64,000 nt of DNA, taken from NCBI GenBank assembly GCA_958450365.1, contig CAUEEP010000732.1, positions 434,001-498,000 of the forward strand, written 5' to 3'. Source of the DNA: Mesorhabditis belari. Taxonomy: Eukaryota > Nematoda > Chromadorea > Rhabditida > Rhabditidae. How positions within the stretch are numbered: position 1 is the stretch's first letter; every line of letters starts with the position of its first letter. This document shows positions 1 to 20,975 of the stretch, piece by piece. The notes beneath the pieces were generated by a model that searched no databases, was not told where the DNA came from, and saw only the letters and a list, made by a program, of their open reading frames with translations. A program made the translations under genes and the position numbers.

Positions 1-5537
<5,537 letters not shown>

Positions 5538-5635
5538 CATTCAAATGACCTTCGCTTATTTGTGAATTGTGATATTGTTTCTGTACATAGACCAAAACTT
5601 TTGAGCTTTAATAAATATGAAATAAACAAAGTTGA

Positions 5636-7339
5636 TCAATTATAGTATTGGGCAAAAGTTCTCGGAGTTGTCCGTTGATATTCCTTTTCACAAGCTCGAC
5701 GCATTTGCCCGAATTCTTCCTAAAGATATTTTTAAAGTAAATAGACTTTTTAATAATTGAATTAGATGCTAATTTTCATATATTTTACCATTACATTAAG
5801 CCCAGTTTCCATTGATTTAAAGAAAGCGATGAAAGTGGCAAAAAGCGCACAGAGTGGAGTGCTTAACCAGAGAAATTGGCAAAAGATAAAAGTCGCTCTT
5901 CCAATGGACATCTAAACTTATAACTTATTTCGTTTAAGCTTAGAGGTTTAGATGCTAGAAGAGAATCTGTTACTTCCACTAAACCTGATCATAAGCAAAA
6001 TATGAAGGCAACTCGACGAAGCCAATTCCCAACGCTATTCGGAGATTGTATTTGATGGCCTGTGATGCGCTCCAATTGTTCTCTTTCATTGAAAGTGTGG
6101 CACCTAAGAAATTGAATAAAAGCTTTAATTGCACAACTGAATACTCAATCCAAACATGGCCACCAGGAGAATCATTGTCAGTCCCAATGTGATGGCTTCT
6201 CGAGAGATCAAAATCTAGCAAATTTGAATTTGAATGCAATGAATGCAAAGGATATGAAGCTATGAATACCCAAATCCCAGAGTCAGCTCTTTGATGCTCA
6301 TCAACTTTGGGAACAAGTTTTTGGACGAGAAAACGAATCAAACCACGGTAAACCTCCACAATTGAACCTAAAGGACATGATCTCTGAACTGTTATCTTGA
6401 ATAACACTATACTACACTTTTTTCTATTTTATAACATTTACCAAGAAGTAGAGTGACAAAAATAGCTCCAATAACCGTCGTAGCAAGTCGCAAGCCTATA
6501 GCAAGTCGACAAATTGCGTGAGAACACTGCATTTCGCGGAGATTGATCAGGAAAATGTTTGTCGTGATCTAAAGTCGGATTTTCTTGGTAGAACTTGAAT
6601 TGTGAACATAAAGCGTTGAACCATAAAGCGTTAAACTAAAGCGTTGAACATAAAGCGTTGAACATAAAGCACAAAAAGACTTGTGCTTAATAGTTTATTC
6701 ACCTGAGCAGCAATATTCGACACTTTCCATCTTGAATGAATTGATTGAAGATTCAGCTCAAATGTGCTCCCATTTGGATAGGCTTGATTCGAGTAAGTGC
6801 CGATGATTTCTGAAAAGATTCCCAAAAGAAAACTTTCCATTTTCTCACCTTCCCATTCCCTTTGCGTTAAATTTACATTGGTTGCGATGCGGAGGAATTT
6901 TGTTAGAGCTGTATACCTTTGTGATTTCACCTTGGCGATCGAGGCGAGCTCTGTTTGTTGTTGTAAAAGCTCGGCTTTATGTTCAATGTTTTGCAGCCAT
7001 CTGAAAGAGAACAAAAGGAAAAAGCCAGCCAAATCTCTAGATCAATGAGCCTACCATTGTTACAATCTACCCAGCCAATGACAAGACAGTTTTATTCTTT
7101 CTTGTTTTACTCACATTGGAATCACGACCAGCAACCCTGCAAATGCAAACAACACAATTGTAATCACCAAAAAATCTCCGAAAAACATTTCCCTTGTGGT
7201 GAAAGTAAAATTTTCCCAAAATACTTGAGAATTTATGGCAAAATACTTGAGAATTTGTTGCGTAGGACAACAAAGCTGTAGTCGATAGCAACCAAATGCT
7301 AAAAATGATGCTAAAAACCGATTTATAAAATAAAATCAT
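5636..7339 (-). CDS. candidate serpentine chemoreceptor (Sra/Sre-superfamily-like), possibly frameshifted
   Basis: Minus-strand exons join to a multi-pass membrane protein. They include a hydrophobic start MILFYKSVFSIIFSIWLLS, TM segment FLVITIVLFAFAGLLVVIP, the soluble-looking IWLQNIEHKAELLQQQTELA, TM exon RLATTVIGAIFVTLLLG (about 6440-6570), an exon with SIVEVYRGLIRFLVQKLVPK, TM exon ITLGLTMILLVAMFGLSIQL (about 6130-6215), TM exon LCALFATFIAFF (about 5780-5895) and a C-terminal tail ending RTTPRTFAQYYN with TGA at 5636-5638. Hydrophobic layout and gene size fit a nematode 7TM chemoreceptor, but I recognise no diagnostic family motif with certainty. A 22-base tandem duplication near 7217-7258 throws the first exon out of frame unless splicing avoids it. 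The start codon lies 7 nt past the stop of the upstream methyltransferase. Confidence 0.5.
6603..6675. repeat. minisatellite, AACATAAAGCGTTG unit
   Basis: About five imperfect copies of a 13-14 base unit (CATAAAGCGTTGAA) lie in an intron of the receptor candidate. Nothing else was seen here. Confidence 0.85.
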
Positions 7340-7346
7340 ATGAAAC

Positions 7347-10300
7347 TTATGAAAAAATCTTTGCTAAAGGAAATACATCAAAATGAGGAAAACAATTCTC
7401 ATGGATAAACGAGTATTCACAATACTGAAAACCCCAAGCATTGATTTCAAAGGAGAAAAGCCAATAACCAGTGAGGCTTAAAGATTTCAAGATTTTGTAG
7501 GTTTCGGCGGCTTCTTGATGGGTTTCGACCAATATCTGGAAACTGGAAATTGATGTTTCAAATCTGCTTTGAAAAGGCTTAAAGTTCAGCCATTCCGATT
7601 TGGTTTTGTTCAAGTGAAATGAAATTAAAAGTTCTATAGGACTTTCTATAGGAACCTAGCCAATGACTTTCCGATTTTGGCGTAATTTTTAGACTCGAGG
7701 CAGTAAGTGTAGACCATTTAAAAATAAATTTACTTACACGAATAATGTGATACAAATAATACAAAAGCACAGCCCCTTAAAGTAAGCCTTAAGCCACTCA
7801 ACCCTTAAGCCCTAAATGTAGGAAAAAGCCTAAATAATAAATAGAAGAAGGAGTAATCTAGCCGGTGGGATTGAAGCCTTGACCTTCCGACTAACAAGGA
7901 AATGATCCGGCCGGGACGATTTCGCTACGCTGCTAAGATGCAAATAAATAAAAAGTGTTTTAAAGGTTTAGCAAATCCAGAAAAAGAATTTTCGGGACCA
8001 GATTCGAACCAGGGCCAAGAGAAGCAGAAGCGAGACCTAGAACGCGCAGACTTACCCCATCCGGTCGCGCTTGAGGGGTATGGAAAGAGCCCATATATTG
8101 CCGACGTGAATTCCCTTTCCCGAGTAGACGCCCAAATTTTGCAAGCGTTTCTCTTGTAAACTAGAATGGACAAAAAAATAAATAGAGGATCGTGTCCCAT
8201 GCTCGATAGGCGTTTGCATCTCAGCGGCGAAATCGTCCGGCTATTTTGGACCATTCCCTTGTAAGAGCCTCTTAGCCAGTCGGCCATGGCGGCTTTGGAT
8301 ATGAAAACAAACCTGACACGGTTGATAGACTTTGACAAACTCCGGCAAAACCTTGCTTTCTCCACCTTCAATATCAATCTTGAAAATCTAAAAGCACTTT
8401 TGAAAATGTTTATCTTTTGATAAACTCACATCAATCGTTCTATTCTTTCTTTTCTCCACTTCTTTCACGATCGATATTTTCACTTCTCCATTTTCTTTTA
8501 ACTCATCCGATGCAACGATTCGACCTGTATCCGCAAATCTCTTTACTCAATCAAAAAAACGAACGCCACCAGCTTTCAATTCGCCGTTGATCGATTCGTA
8601 TTCGCGTTTTATACTCTCTATTTGCTCAGCCTGTGATGACCGAAAAATTGCAAACTTTCAACCAATTCTACCAGATCATATCCGTAAACTCTACATCGAT
8701 TCTTTGTTATTTTTTGCACGTCCGTCTCGAAATCGATTTGACCATTGATACCAAGAGAATAAATTGTGCAGTTGTCGGGTAGACGCCAAGGATTGCACAC
8801 CTAGATTTGCATATGATCTAATGCCTAATAGATTAATAGATAATATCTAATTTATAATATCAAATGCCTAATAGATAATATCTAATTTATAATCCCTAAT
8901 AGATAATATCTAATTTATAATATCTAATGTCATTTATTTGTTTTTTTAAATCGATTACCCATTTCCCGCCATCACCAACTACTCCAATACGCAGCTTTGA
9001 CGGGCACAGCACCTAAAATGAATCAACCTTGATTGCTATTTTGAGATTGGACCCCGCTTGCCTAGTTCGGAGCACTTGCCAAGTCTGTCTCACTTGTGAA
9101 ATTAACTGAACTCAATTTTGTTACACTACGATTAGTTAATTCATAGATCCCTAATGTAAATCTGATTTGAACCAGCTTGGATGCATGATGCTGATGGATC
9201 CAAAGATTTTTTTAAAAACATTTGTGCAATCAATCGAAAAATAATTGGAAAACGTGCGGGAGAATGTTTGTTGAGAGAAGGCGCAAAAATCAAAAGCTAA
9301 GCCTTGATGGAAAAGTCCAAAATCAAGGAATCAAAATTGAGTTGAAATAACGAAACTATTTAAAGTTTTTGGATTGAAACATTTAAACGAAGATGGACAA
9401 TTTAGAGTTGAACTTTAGTCTGACTATTGTTTTGTTTACTTTGGACAAATGAATCAACCTCAATCGCTAGAGCATTGTAGAAAATGGGTGGCTGTGTATT
9501 CATATCCATTTCTTGAAATACCCGACGACGAACTAAATAGAGATTGGGAACAGTTGGAAAAGTCGTACCTGGTGCTTGTCTGATATGCTCTAATCTAGTC
9601 TTCTCATAGTTATCGAATGTCTCATTTTTAGTGCAATCTAAAGTGAGAATCTTATGGGAAACGTAAACATTTGCCATCTGGCACAACAGATTCCTTCGTT
9701 TCAAAGATATAGCTTTACAATAATGATGATACAAATGCCAATAAAGCAAAAATAAAGCAAATCACTGAGAATGAAGGGGAATTGTTTTGTCGAACTGTCG
9801 AACGAACTCCTTTTTGTTAAAGATATGCGTTAAAGATTCCCGTTAAAGATAGGCGTTAAAGATTCCTGTTAAAGATAGGCGTTAAAGATTCCTGTTAAAG
9901 ATAGGCGTCGGCGTTTCCAATTTTAACAAAAACTATAACAATTTAAGGATCTTTCACCCGCATCCCCCAATAGCCCTTGATTGAAGCTTTCGATTCCGAT
10001 CCCACATCAATAGTCTAACTTCAATGGGTGAAGAGATTTCGATCACTTTGTAGACCATATAATTTCTTCACGGTAATTACACACATTCCATTTACCGTTA
10101 AGCATCTCTACGCCCAAAAACATTCACCTTTTCCAATGAACTTCGGGAGATTAAAAGACGGTATTGAGTCGAGATCAACAAGATAGATGACGCTAATGCC
10201 TGGAATTTCGCGTAAAAGTTTACAATATATTCAACAAGTTCAATATATTCATTTTTAGCCTTTTAGCTAAAGTAGCTTTTTAGCTAAAGTGCTAAAGTAC

Positions 10301-10350
10301 TTACCTATGAAAAACAGAATTCCACAGCACCCGACGACAATTTGATTCAT
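7347..10350 (-). CDS. Methyltransf_22-type (METTL-like) methyltransferase
   Basis: Clear core exons on the minus strand are: LRIGVVGDGGKW (about 8955-9010); VCNPWRLPDNCTIYSLGING with FETDVQKITKNRCRVYGYD (about 8683-8800); IESIKREYESINGELKAGG (about 8560-8635); VASDELKENGEVKI; FKIDIEGGE (about 8345-8390); and the end exon GYWLFSFEINAWGFQYCEYS with SFIHENC, stopping at TAA 7347-7349. The DGGK, YSLG and KIDIEGGE motifs are those of nematode Methyltransf_22 proteins, predicted SAM-dependent methyltransferases that are often anchored by an N-terminal membrane segment. Substrate is unknown. The exon with NYEKTRLEHIRQAP (about 9570-9680) and RRVFQEMDMNTQPPIFYNA (about 9465-9525) fits as the N-terminal part. 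The outermost exons, starting MNQIVVGCCGILFFI at 10350, may be the true start or a separate small gene. One intron carries a tRNA-derived repeat. Confidence 0.75.
7745..8285. mobile_element. tRNA-derived repeat (SINE-like), copy A, in the methyltransferase intron
   Basis: The segment 7745-7830 (AATGTGATACAAATAATACA, then AGCC, CTAAATGTAGGAAA) matches 49989-50035. On the minus strand 8005-8090 carries a tRNA-like T-arm (CCTGGTTCGAATCTGG), and 8255-8285 carries a second D-arm-like motif (ATGGCCGACTGGCTAAGAG). An inverted pair (CGGGACGATTTCGC near 7913 and GCGAAATCGTCCGG near 8229) encloses the middle. The element is flanked by methyltransferase exons ending YQPCQ and starting ILVETH, so it enlarged the intron without breaking the gene. 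Confidence 0.65.
8826..8937. repeat. AT-rich tandem repeat (TAATAGATAATATCTAATTT unit)
   Basis: Three to four imperfect copies of a roughly 30-base AT-rich unit lie in an intron of the methyltransferase gene. Confidence 0.85.
9826..9908. repeat. minisatellite, TTCCTGTTAAAGATAGGCG
   Basis: Four near-identical copies of a 25-26 base unit (GTTAAAGATTCCTGTTAAAG phase) lie upstream of the second coding block of the methyltransferase gene. Confidence 0.85.
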
Positions 10351-10919
10351 AAAGTTCAGATCACAAAGTGACCCGCTCGATCGGAGAGCCTAAACCCCAA
10401 CAATAGCCTTTCAAAAAGTATTCTAGATCGATAAAAATTCATTTCACGAAAAAAAAATCAAAAAGAATCCACGTAAACTCCCGATATTGACCCCAGAATT
10501 AAGAGGAAAATGGCTTGGCTTTGTACACCGCACCAGGCAGGGAAAAGAGAGAAAATAGCACGTTTATTTTGGTGTTTTGTGTTCCCAGCACAATTGGAGG
10601 TGGGTGGTTGGCGAGAATTTCTGGAATTCCAAAATTATTGTACAACTCAACCAGATCAGATAGATTTTTATTGGAAAAGAAAAAAAAACAAAAGCTTTTC
10701 ACAACTTTTGATCGAAACAATCGATCGTTAAAGGTCAAAGAATTGTGAAACGATCAATTTCGATAGCTTTAGCAATACTATGAAAATACACATAGCACAA
10801 GAGAATTCTTTATGACACCGATGTTCCTTTCCCTTTTCAGAAACGCTCGTTTATTTGCCCAATTCCAATCAACAAACAAAAACAACAAATACATTTATTT
10901 AGATATCAAGGTGATCTCT
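10351..10919. other. spacer between methyltransferase and the first TSP/mucin gene
   Basis: No gene is recognised. Open frames around 10500-10740 overlap on both strands, have no exon-like splice context and resemble nothing known to me. A promoter for the methyltransferase gene on the minus strand would be expected in the left part. Confidence 0.5.
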
Positions 10920-13900
10920 TTATACTGCTTGGCAGGTATATTTTTTCAGAGTCATGTCCAGCTTTTTCGCGTAGCCTATGCAACAAGTGTTTCTCGGGAA
11001 AATGCAGAGATCATTTGTGCAACCGATTTGTTGAGTGAAAAGACCACTAAAAATTGTGTTAAGATTTTTATTCCTAAAATTATTAGATAGATACCTGCAC
11101 TGACATCCTGGTGGCATACAGTAGCGGGCTTGGCTTTGTACACCGCACATCCCGCATGTGTCATTGCATGACGAGGTGTTGAACCATGGCTGCCAAGTGC
11201 CGGTGCAAGTGGCTGGCTGAAAATTGTTAGGATTTTGGGGATACTGTACAATGTAGAAGTACAATGTACAATGTACAATGTAGAAGTACGATAAGTTATA
11301 AAAGTATACGATAATGCCAGTAAAACATCAATGCATAGTATCAAAAAGTATCCCTACAAGTGCGGTTTGACAAAAGATTGTTCCATCATAGGCAACAGCT
11401 TGATAGGTTCCCGCACAGCACGCTGATCCAGTTGTGCAGCCGATTTGACCACAGGCTTGTGTTTTTGTTGAGCTTCCACTGAATTCGGAAAACTCTTACG
11501 ATGAATTGAATAGCCTTACGTGCAAGGACACCCATAAGCTGCCGAGGCACAAGTTCGATTGCTCGTTTGGGTTCCACAAAGTCCACAAGTGGCAGAACAT
11601 GTGCTCCATGAGCTCCAATCGTTCCAGAGGCCAGTTCCGGCTGAAATTGAAATTGAAATTGAACTGAAATCCAATCCCACAAGAATCTCTCTTCTCAATT
11701 TCTTCTACCTGGTGGGCAACAAGTTGTCGTTTGAATCGGTGTCGGGGTGACGGTGACGTTCAATTGACAAGTGTACAGCTTTTTCACCGTATCGATTTTC
11801 TTAATGTACGGCGAGCAACAAGTTGGATTCGGGAAAGCGCATATAGTCTCCGTTGATTGAACTGTTTGTGTGGTGGAACCACTAAAGGCTTTAAGGGATC
11901 AAAAGTAAGAGCTTTTGGACTCACGTGCACGAACAGCCGTACACCGACGAGAGACATTTACGGCTTTGACTTTGTGAGGCGCACATTCCACAAGATAAAT
12001 TGCCGTACTGTCCACCAAGTTGAAGGACTCCCACGTTTGTCCATGCACCCCAGATTCCTGAATTCATTCAATTAAGCAACAATTGCATTGTTGTACCCTC
12101 AGTTGGACAGCAAGTCGTTGAGCAATTGTTGAATTCAGGAGCATCAGCGACCACCTGGATTTAAATGTTAGCTTTAGCAAAAAGTTGAAGAGATTTTACC
12201 GTGGGTAGTGGACCACAAGCGTTCATATTGTTGTACACTCCTGTCGTCATTCCTGGACAACAAGAGAGCCGAGGGAAATAACAAACCCCTATATTGCAAA
12301 GGTCAACACGTTGAGTTTGCCCACTATAAAGATATTATAATTCAGGAGATCTGAAGCACTAACTTGCAAGGGCAGCCGCTGGCAAGCGAGGAACAGGTAC
12401 GAGTGTATGTGATGTTTCCGCATGAACCACAGTAGTCTGGACATTGGCCTTGTGCCGTCCACTCTGTCCAAGTTCCATTCGGTGGACAACACATTTGAGT
12501 TGTAGTTGGGACTGTTGTTGTGGTCGTAGTAGTAGTGGTAGTTGTTGTGGTCGTTGTGGTCGTCGTCGTCGTCGTTGTCGTTGTAGTTGTGGTCGTTGTT
12601 GTAGTTGTAGTGGTAGTTGTTGTAGTCGTCGTGGTGGTTGTTGTGGTGGTTGTTGTTGTGGTTGTAGTCGTGGTTGTAGTTGTAGTTGTAGTTGTTGTAG
12701 TCGTCGTGGTGGTTGTTGTGGTGGTGGTTGTTGTGGTCGTTGTGGTAGTCGTCGTTGTCGTTGTAGTTGTGGTCGTAGTAGTAGTGGTAGTTGTTGTGGT
12801 CGTTGTTGTGGTGGTTGTGGTTGTGGTTGTAGTCGTGGTTGTCGTCGTCGTAGTTGTAGTTGTAGTTGTTGTAGTCGTCGTGGTGGTTGTTGTGGTGGTT
12901 GTGGTAGTCGTTGTTGTGGTGGTTGTTGTTGTAGTTGTGGTTGTGGTCGTAGTAGTAGTGGTAGTTGTTGTGGTCGTTGTGGTAGTCGTTGTTGTGGTGG
13001 TGGTTGCTGTGGTTGTAGTCGTGGTTGTCGTTGTGGTCGTCGTAGTTGTAGTTGTAGTTGTTGTAGTCGTCGTGGTGGTTGTTGTGGTTGTTGTGGTTGT
13101 TGTTGTTGTTGTAGTCGTTGTCGTGGTAGTCGTTGTCGTGGTGGTTGTTGTTGTGGTTGTAGTCGTGGTTGTAGTTGTAGTTGTAGTTGTTGTAGTCGTC
13201 GTGGTGGTTGTTGTGGTAGTCGTCGTTGTCGTTGTAGTTGTGGTCGTAGTAGTAGTGGTAGTTGTTGTGGTCGTTGTGGTAGTCGTCGTCGTTGTCGTTG
13301 TAGTTGTGGTCGTTGTTGTAGTTGTGGTTGTGGTCGTAGTAGTAGTGGTAGTTGTTGTGGTCGTTGTGGTAGTCGTTGTTGTGGTGGTGGTTGTTGTGGT
13401 TGTAGTCGTGGTTGTCGTTGTGGTCGTCGTAGTCGTGGTTGTCGTTGTCGTCGTCGTAGTTGTAGTTGTAGTTGTTGTAGTCGTCGTGGTGGTTGTTGTG
13501 GTAGTTGTTGTGGTTGTTGTTGTGGTTGTTGTTGTGGTTGTTGTTGTTGTAGTCGTTGTCGTGGTAGTTGTTGTCGTGGTCGTTGTAGTCGTCGTGGTGG
13601 TTGTTGTGGTTGTTGTGGTTGTTGTGGTTGTTGTTATTGGAGTTGTTGTCGTTGGAGTTGTAGTGGTGGGCGTAGTAGTTGTGGGCGTTGTCGTAGTGGG
13701 TGTCGTAGTTGTCGGTTTAGTAGTGGTTGGAGTTGTGGTTGTGACTTTGGTCGTCGTAGGTGTTGTAGTTGTCGGAGTCGTAGTAGTTGGAGTAGTAGTG
13801 GTCGGTGTTGTGGTCGTAGGTTTTGTCGTGGTTGGCATTGTAGTTGTGCCAAGAGTAGTCGTGTTAAATGCAATGTACGCTGAATTTTATATTCTCAAAA

Positions 13901-14569
13901 TTTCCAATTTCCTATCAAATTACTTTCACAGGCAAACTGGCCGTTTGACGGTGACCAAGTTCCGTCAGAATTGCACGTAAATGTATCATTAAAATATATG
14001 GGAACACTCGGATCTCCATAATGATCCCCGGAAGGAGTCTAAAAGTGGATAAGTTTAACAAAACAGAAACTTGGATAGGTACCCCAGTTGCTGTGCCATC
14101 TGTTAGATAAGTGGCTCCGTAAACCCACTCAAAACCGCCACACGTCATTATCACAGTCTAAGCTCCTTGATATTCAAATTTTCTTAAATATGCAAAACAA
14201 ACTTTACAGCCTGAACCGTCGGTGCCATAACTGAAGACCGGATCGTTGTAGAAGATCAAAACATTGCAATCAGCAGGCTCAGCCATAATGCACGTGCCGG
14301 CGGGTTGGGCAGCGCCACATTGAGTACAATCCGCTCTCTAAAGTGAGTCTAAATTCTAAGTTTGCAAACATAGTTTAGTAAGTCAAGAAAATAAGTCAAT
14401 CTATGTATTCTTTACTCATTGCACTCACTTTAACCCTTTTATGGGCCGCTTGTGGATTGCTCTCATCTTGTGGTGAACTATCACCATGCCACCATCCGTT
14501 GATTTCAGCGAATGAAAGCGTTTCAACAGCTTGTACGATGAGAAGCAATGCGACCCATTGTTTGAGCAT
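10920..14569 (-). CDS. secreted cysteine-rich mucin with poly-Thr tract and TSP1-like modules (paralogue 1)
   Basis: The start exon MLKQWVALLLIVQAVETLSF (ATG 14567-14569) is a signal peptide. A C6-like cysteine domain follows (CTQCGAAQPAGTCIM, YGTDGSGCK, TCGGFEWVYGATYL, TFTCNSDGTWSPSNGQFACE; about 13925-14335). Then comes an exon of roughly 440 residues that is almost all threonine, opening with PTTTT pentamers (12500-13850). After it come repeated modules of the form WxxWxxxxxCxxxCGxCGxxxxxRxC: CCPPNGTWTEWTAQGQC, WSSWSTCSATCGLCGTQTSN, WQPWFNTSSCNDTCGMCG. These alternate with CxPxxxCC...YTC modules, and the last ends CCIGYAKKLDMTLKKYTCQAV with TAA at 10920-10922. TSP1-like folds bind matrix or glycan ligands, and poly-Thr would carry dense O-glycans. 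The protein is probably a secreted or surface mucin. The Thr tract is open throughout. Confidence 0.8.
12500..13830 (-). repeat. Thr-codon (ACN) repeat tract of paralogue 1
   Basis: The plus strand is a continuous run of GTN-type triplets (GTTGTGGTCGTTGTAGTC pattern), which is ACN threonine codons on the minus strand. The 5' end of the coding sequence (13660-13840 in plus coordinates) has an ordered PTTTT pentamer repeat; the rest is nearly pure threonine with mixed third bases. Third positions vary (A, C, G, T) while frame is kept, which suggests selection on the protein rather than simple DNA slippage. Confidence 0.9.
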
Positions 14570-15144
14570 CCAAAATATGTTATTAGTACAAAACTATTAG
14601 CGGTTTGAGATAAAATAAAAGATAGAAAACGGTTTTCATAGGTTTATATTTCGTGAAAACTGAAAAAAGACAGCAAAAGTCTACTGGATTGAATCAGAAA
14701 CTGAATCAAAACTTTTAAACCGAACACAGGAAATTGGAATATATTTAAGTGCAAATGCAAGAGCTTTAAGTTTTCCCCGTGTCTTCTTTGTGTACTTTGT
14801 GCAAGAGAGACAGAAGGTATATTTTCGATTGCCTACACAGCGACTCGTGTCTCTTCGAGCAGCTGCACCAACACCTTTTTTTGAACTTTAAATCTTGCCT
14901 CCTCATGGTTTTATGTTGGCAATGCGGTCAGTTTAGTTAACTATTGCCCCGAATTTGTCTTGCATCGACCGACTTCCGGACAAAAAGTCGAATTCAGATG
15001 TGTAACTTTAGTCTTTATTGATTTAAACTCCGTTTATTAGCAATCGTTTATTAGCAATCGTTTATTAGCAATCGTTTCCTAAATACAGAAAAGGGGCAAT
15101 TGGAAAACGTGACTTCAGATCAATAAATTTCAAAAGAAAAATAC
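14570..15144. other. spacer between the two TSP/mucin paralogues
   Basis: No gene was seen. It contains three tandem copies of TTTATTAGCAATCG at about 15035-15077. Promoter sequence for paralogue 1 is expected next to 14570. Confidence 0.5.
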
Positions 15145-18961
<3,817 letters not shown>

Positions 18962-20215
18962 CTAGAGAAATATTTGATTAGAATTTCGCAAAGCAAAAAC
19001 AATGAAGGGTTCTTATGGGTTATACCATAAGTACCCAATTAAGTTTATTCTTATTTTATTATTATTATTTTATTATTGTTATGTTTATTAGTATGCCTGA
19101 ATACAAAGTATTCCAGCATCAGAGTTGAATATATTGCCTTTTGATGGCATACTGTAGCAAGAAAGGATACTGGTTATGTTACAGTAGCATTAATGTCTAC
19201 AGAAAAAGATAAGCGTTAAAAGATTCAATTTCACGTAGCCGTTTGACGATTAAATGTTTCCACAAACCCTTAAATATGGCCGTCATCGGGCAGCTTTATA
19301 TGGCAGTCATCGGGTTATTACATTTCTACCAATCTACTATTCCATCTCTATGAAAGTTCAACCTTTTTTGCATAGGTACACTCCCTGATCTCTGGACACA
19401 AAATCGGAAATCCCATTTATTTGAATATGTGTCAGCTTTGCGGCTCAAAGGAATCTATTTCGGAAATTGTCAGAGTAGGTAAAATGGAACGCTTCTGTTG
19501 AAGGAAAGGGGAACACGAAGTACATTTTCTTTGTGAAAACCAATCTGGAATCCTGCTTTCCTGTGCAATGAAGCTAATTCAACAATGTCGCTCAGTTTTG
19601 CGTAGTATTCAACCAGCTGAATTTAAGTTTTAGTGCCGTTCTTGACATAAAACTCGACTTCGAAACTCTGGCCAAACTTTTGAGTCTTTTGTAATGGTTT
19701 AATGATTCCGGGTTTAAGATTTTCCTTTTTCAAGAAAATCCAGGAATTCTTGGGGAATTCTAAACATCCAAATCGATTCTTTTCCTTTTCATTTAGTTAC
19801 AATACGCCTACCTTTTCCATTTTTGGTTTTTCGATCCGCTCTTTGGTCGTACACTTTGAATTCAAATTGATATTCACTTTTTTTTCACCCTCCGCCTCCT
19901 CAAAACTAAAAATAGAAATATTTGCTCCCTATTTGATTAGAAAATATTGAACTCTGATTTGTGAGTGAAAAGCTGTGGTACATGACTTCCAGCTCTTTAT
20001 ATTATCGTTGATTTCTTTCATTTGAAAATATTTGGTCTTTTGAATAAGCGAAAATGTACAAAAATCTGCCGCATTTACAAATATCTCTTTATATTTTTTC
20101 TGTTATTTGCCAAAAATCCTTAATTAGTTTTATCTGGAATTTTCTAGCTCCTTGTAACAAAATATCGGAAATCGGAGCGGAATTTGGAAATTTTACAGCA
20201 GAAAATTTTTCCGAC
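18962..20215. other. gene-poor spacer with a decayed coding fragment
   Basis: No intact gene. On the plus strand about 19386-19632 reads as a degenerate cysteine-containing peptide (MCQLCGSKESISEIVRVG, then past a stop HEVHFLCENQSGILLSCAMK) with at least one in-frame stop. It could be the remnant of a zinc-finger-like protein, but I cannot assign a family. Elsewhere I see only AT-rich sequence. Confidence 0.4.
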
Positions 20216-20345
20216 AACCGATTGTCTTCGTCCGATTGTCTTCGTCCGATTGTGAGAAAAAGAGCTTTTCGACATCCGATTGTCTTCGTCCGATTGTCTT
20301 CGTCCGGTTGTCTTCGTCCGATTGTCTTCGTCCGATTGTCTATTA
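20213..20345. repeat. minisatellite, CCGATTGTCTTCGT unit
   Basis: Eight or so copies of the 14-base unit CCGATTGTCTTCGT lie in two blocks, interrupted by a short AAAAAGAGCTTTTCGACA segment. Confidence 0.9.
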
Positions 20346-20457
20346 TCTTGAAAGCGATTGTCTTGAAACACACTATTTAAGTTAGATCTCACAATCAATT
20401 CTATGGCAAGATGTTCCCCAAATTGGTAAGAGTAATCTTTTAATCCGTTACTTAATA

Positions 20458-20975
20458 TTAGGTTGATGCAAAAAGTCTTTTTCATTTTTTTCGTACTTCC
20501 GTTAAAAAGTAACAAATGCACCAATTGAACAACGGTTTATTGCATTCGAAAGGCCAATTATTTTTTTGCAAAATGACATTAAAACGAGTTTAAAATGTCT
20601 TATGTCTAGATTTTTTGAGAGCCTGAAGTCGGGTAGCAAAAAGGCGACGGCTCGAGATGCATTTTAGACGCTTTAGCTAAGGAAACCAATCTTGATGTTA
20701 ATAAATAAAAGATAGAGCACAAAAAGGTAGATATTTTTTCAGATTTTCAGAGAAATTGATTCAGCCAATTTCTTTATAGAGGTTTTTATAGATTTTTATG
20801 AAAAACCCGTTTTCACTCTCGAATTTGCTTGAAAGTGAACCCAAATTGAATTAAAAAGATGGGAAATTGAACAATAAACACTTTTCATTTAGAGCAAACT
20901 ATAGGTTAATTGATGACTTTGTTATTTTTCAAAAGAAGTACGAAAAAAATGAAAAAGACTTTTGCATCAACCTAA
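20458..20975. mobile_element. mariner-type MITE (family M2), intact terminal repeats
   Basis: Left end TTAGGTTGATGCAAAAAGTC and right end (reverse complement TTAGGTTGATGCAAAAGTCT) form long near-perfect inverted repeats that continue through the CGTACTT block, flanked by TA at 20456-20457 and 20976-20977. The 518-base interior has no open frame for a transposase. A diverged copy is at about 45320-45940 and a fragment is at 44815-44925 (shared ACTCTCGAATTTGCTTGAAA and AAAAAGATGGGAAATTGA). Confidence 0.9.

Noticed and set aside
12444..13980. Long plus-strand open frames rich in Val or in Cys/Gly/Ser across the Thr tract
   Set aside because: They are the antisense shadow of ACN threonine codons (GTN and NGT triplets); the minus strand has splice sites, a signal peptide and domains.
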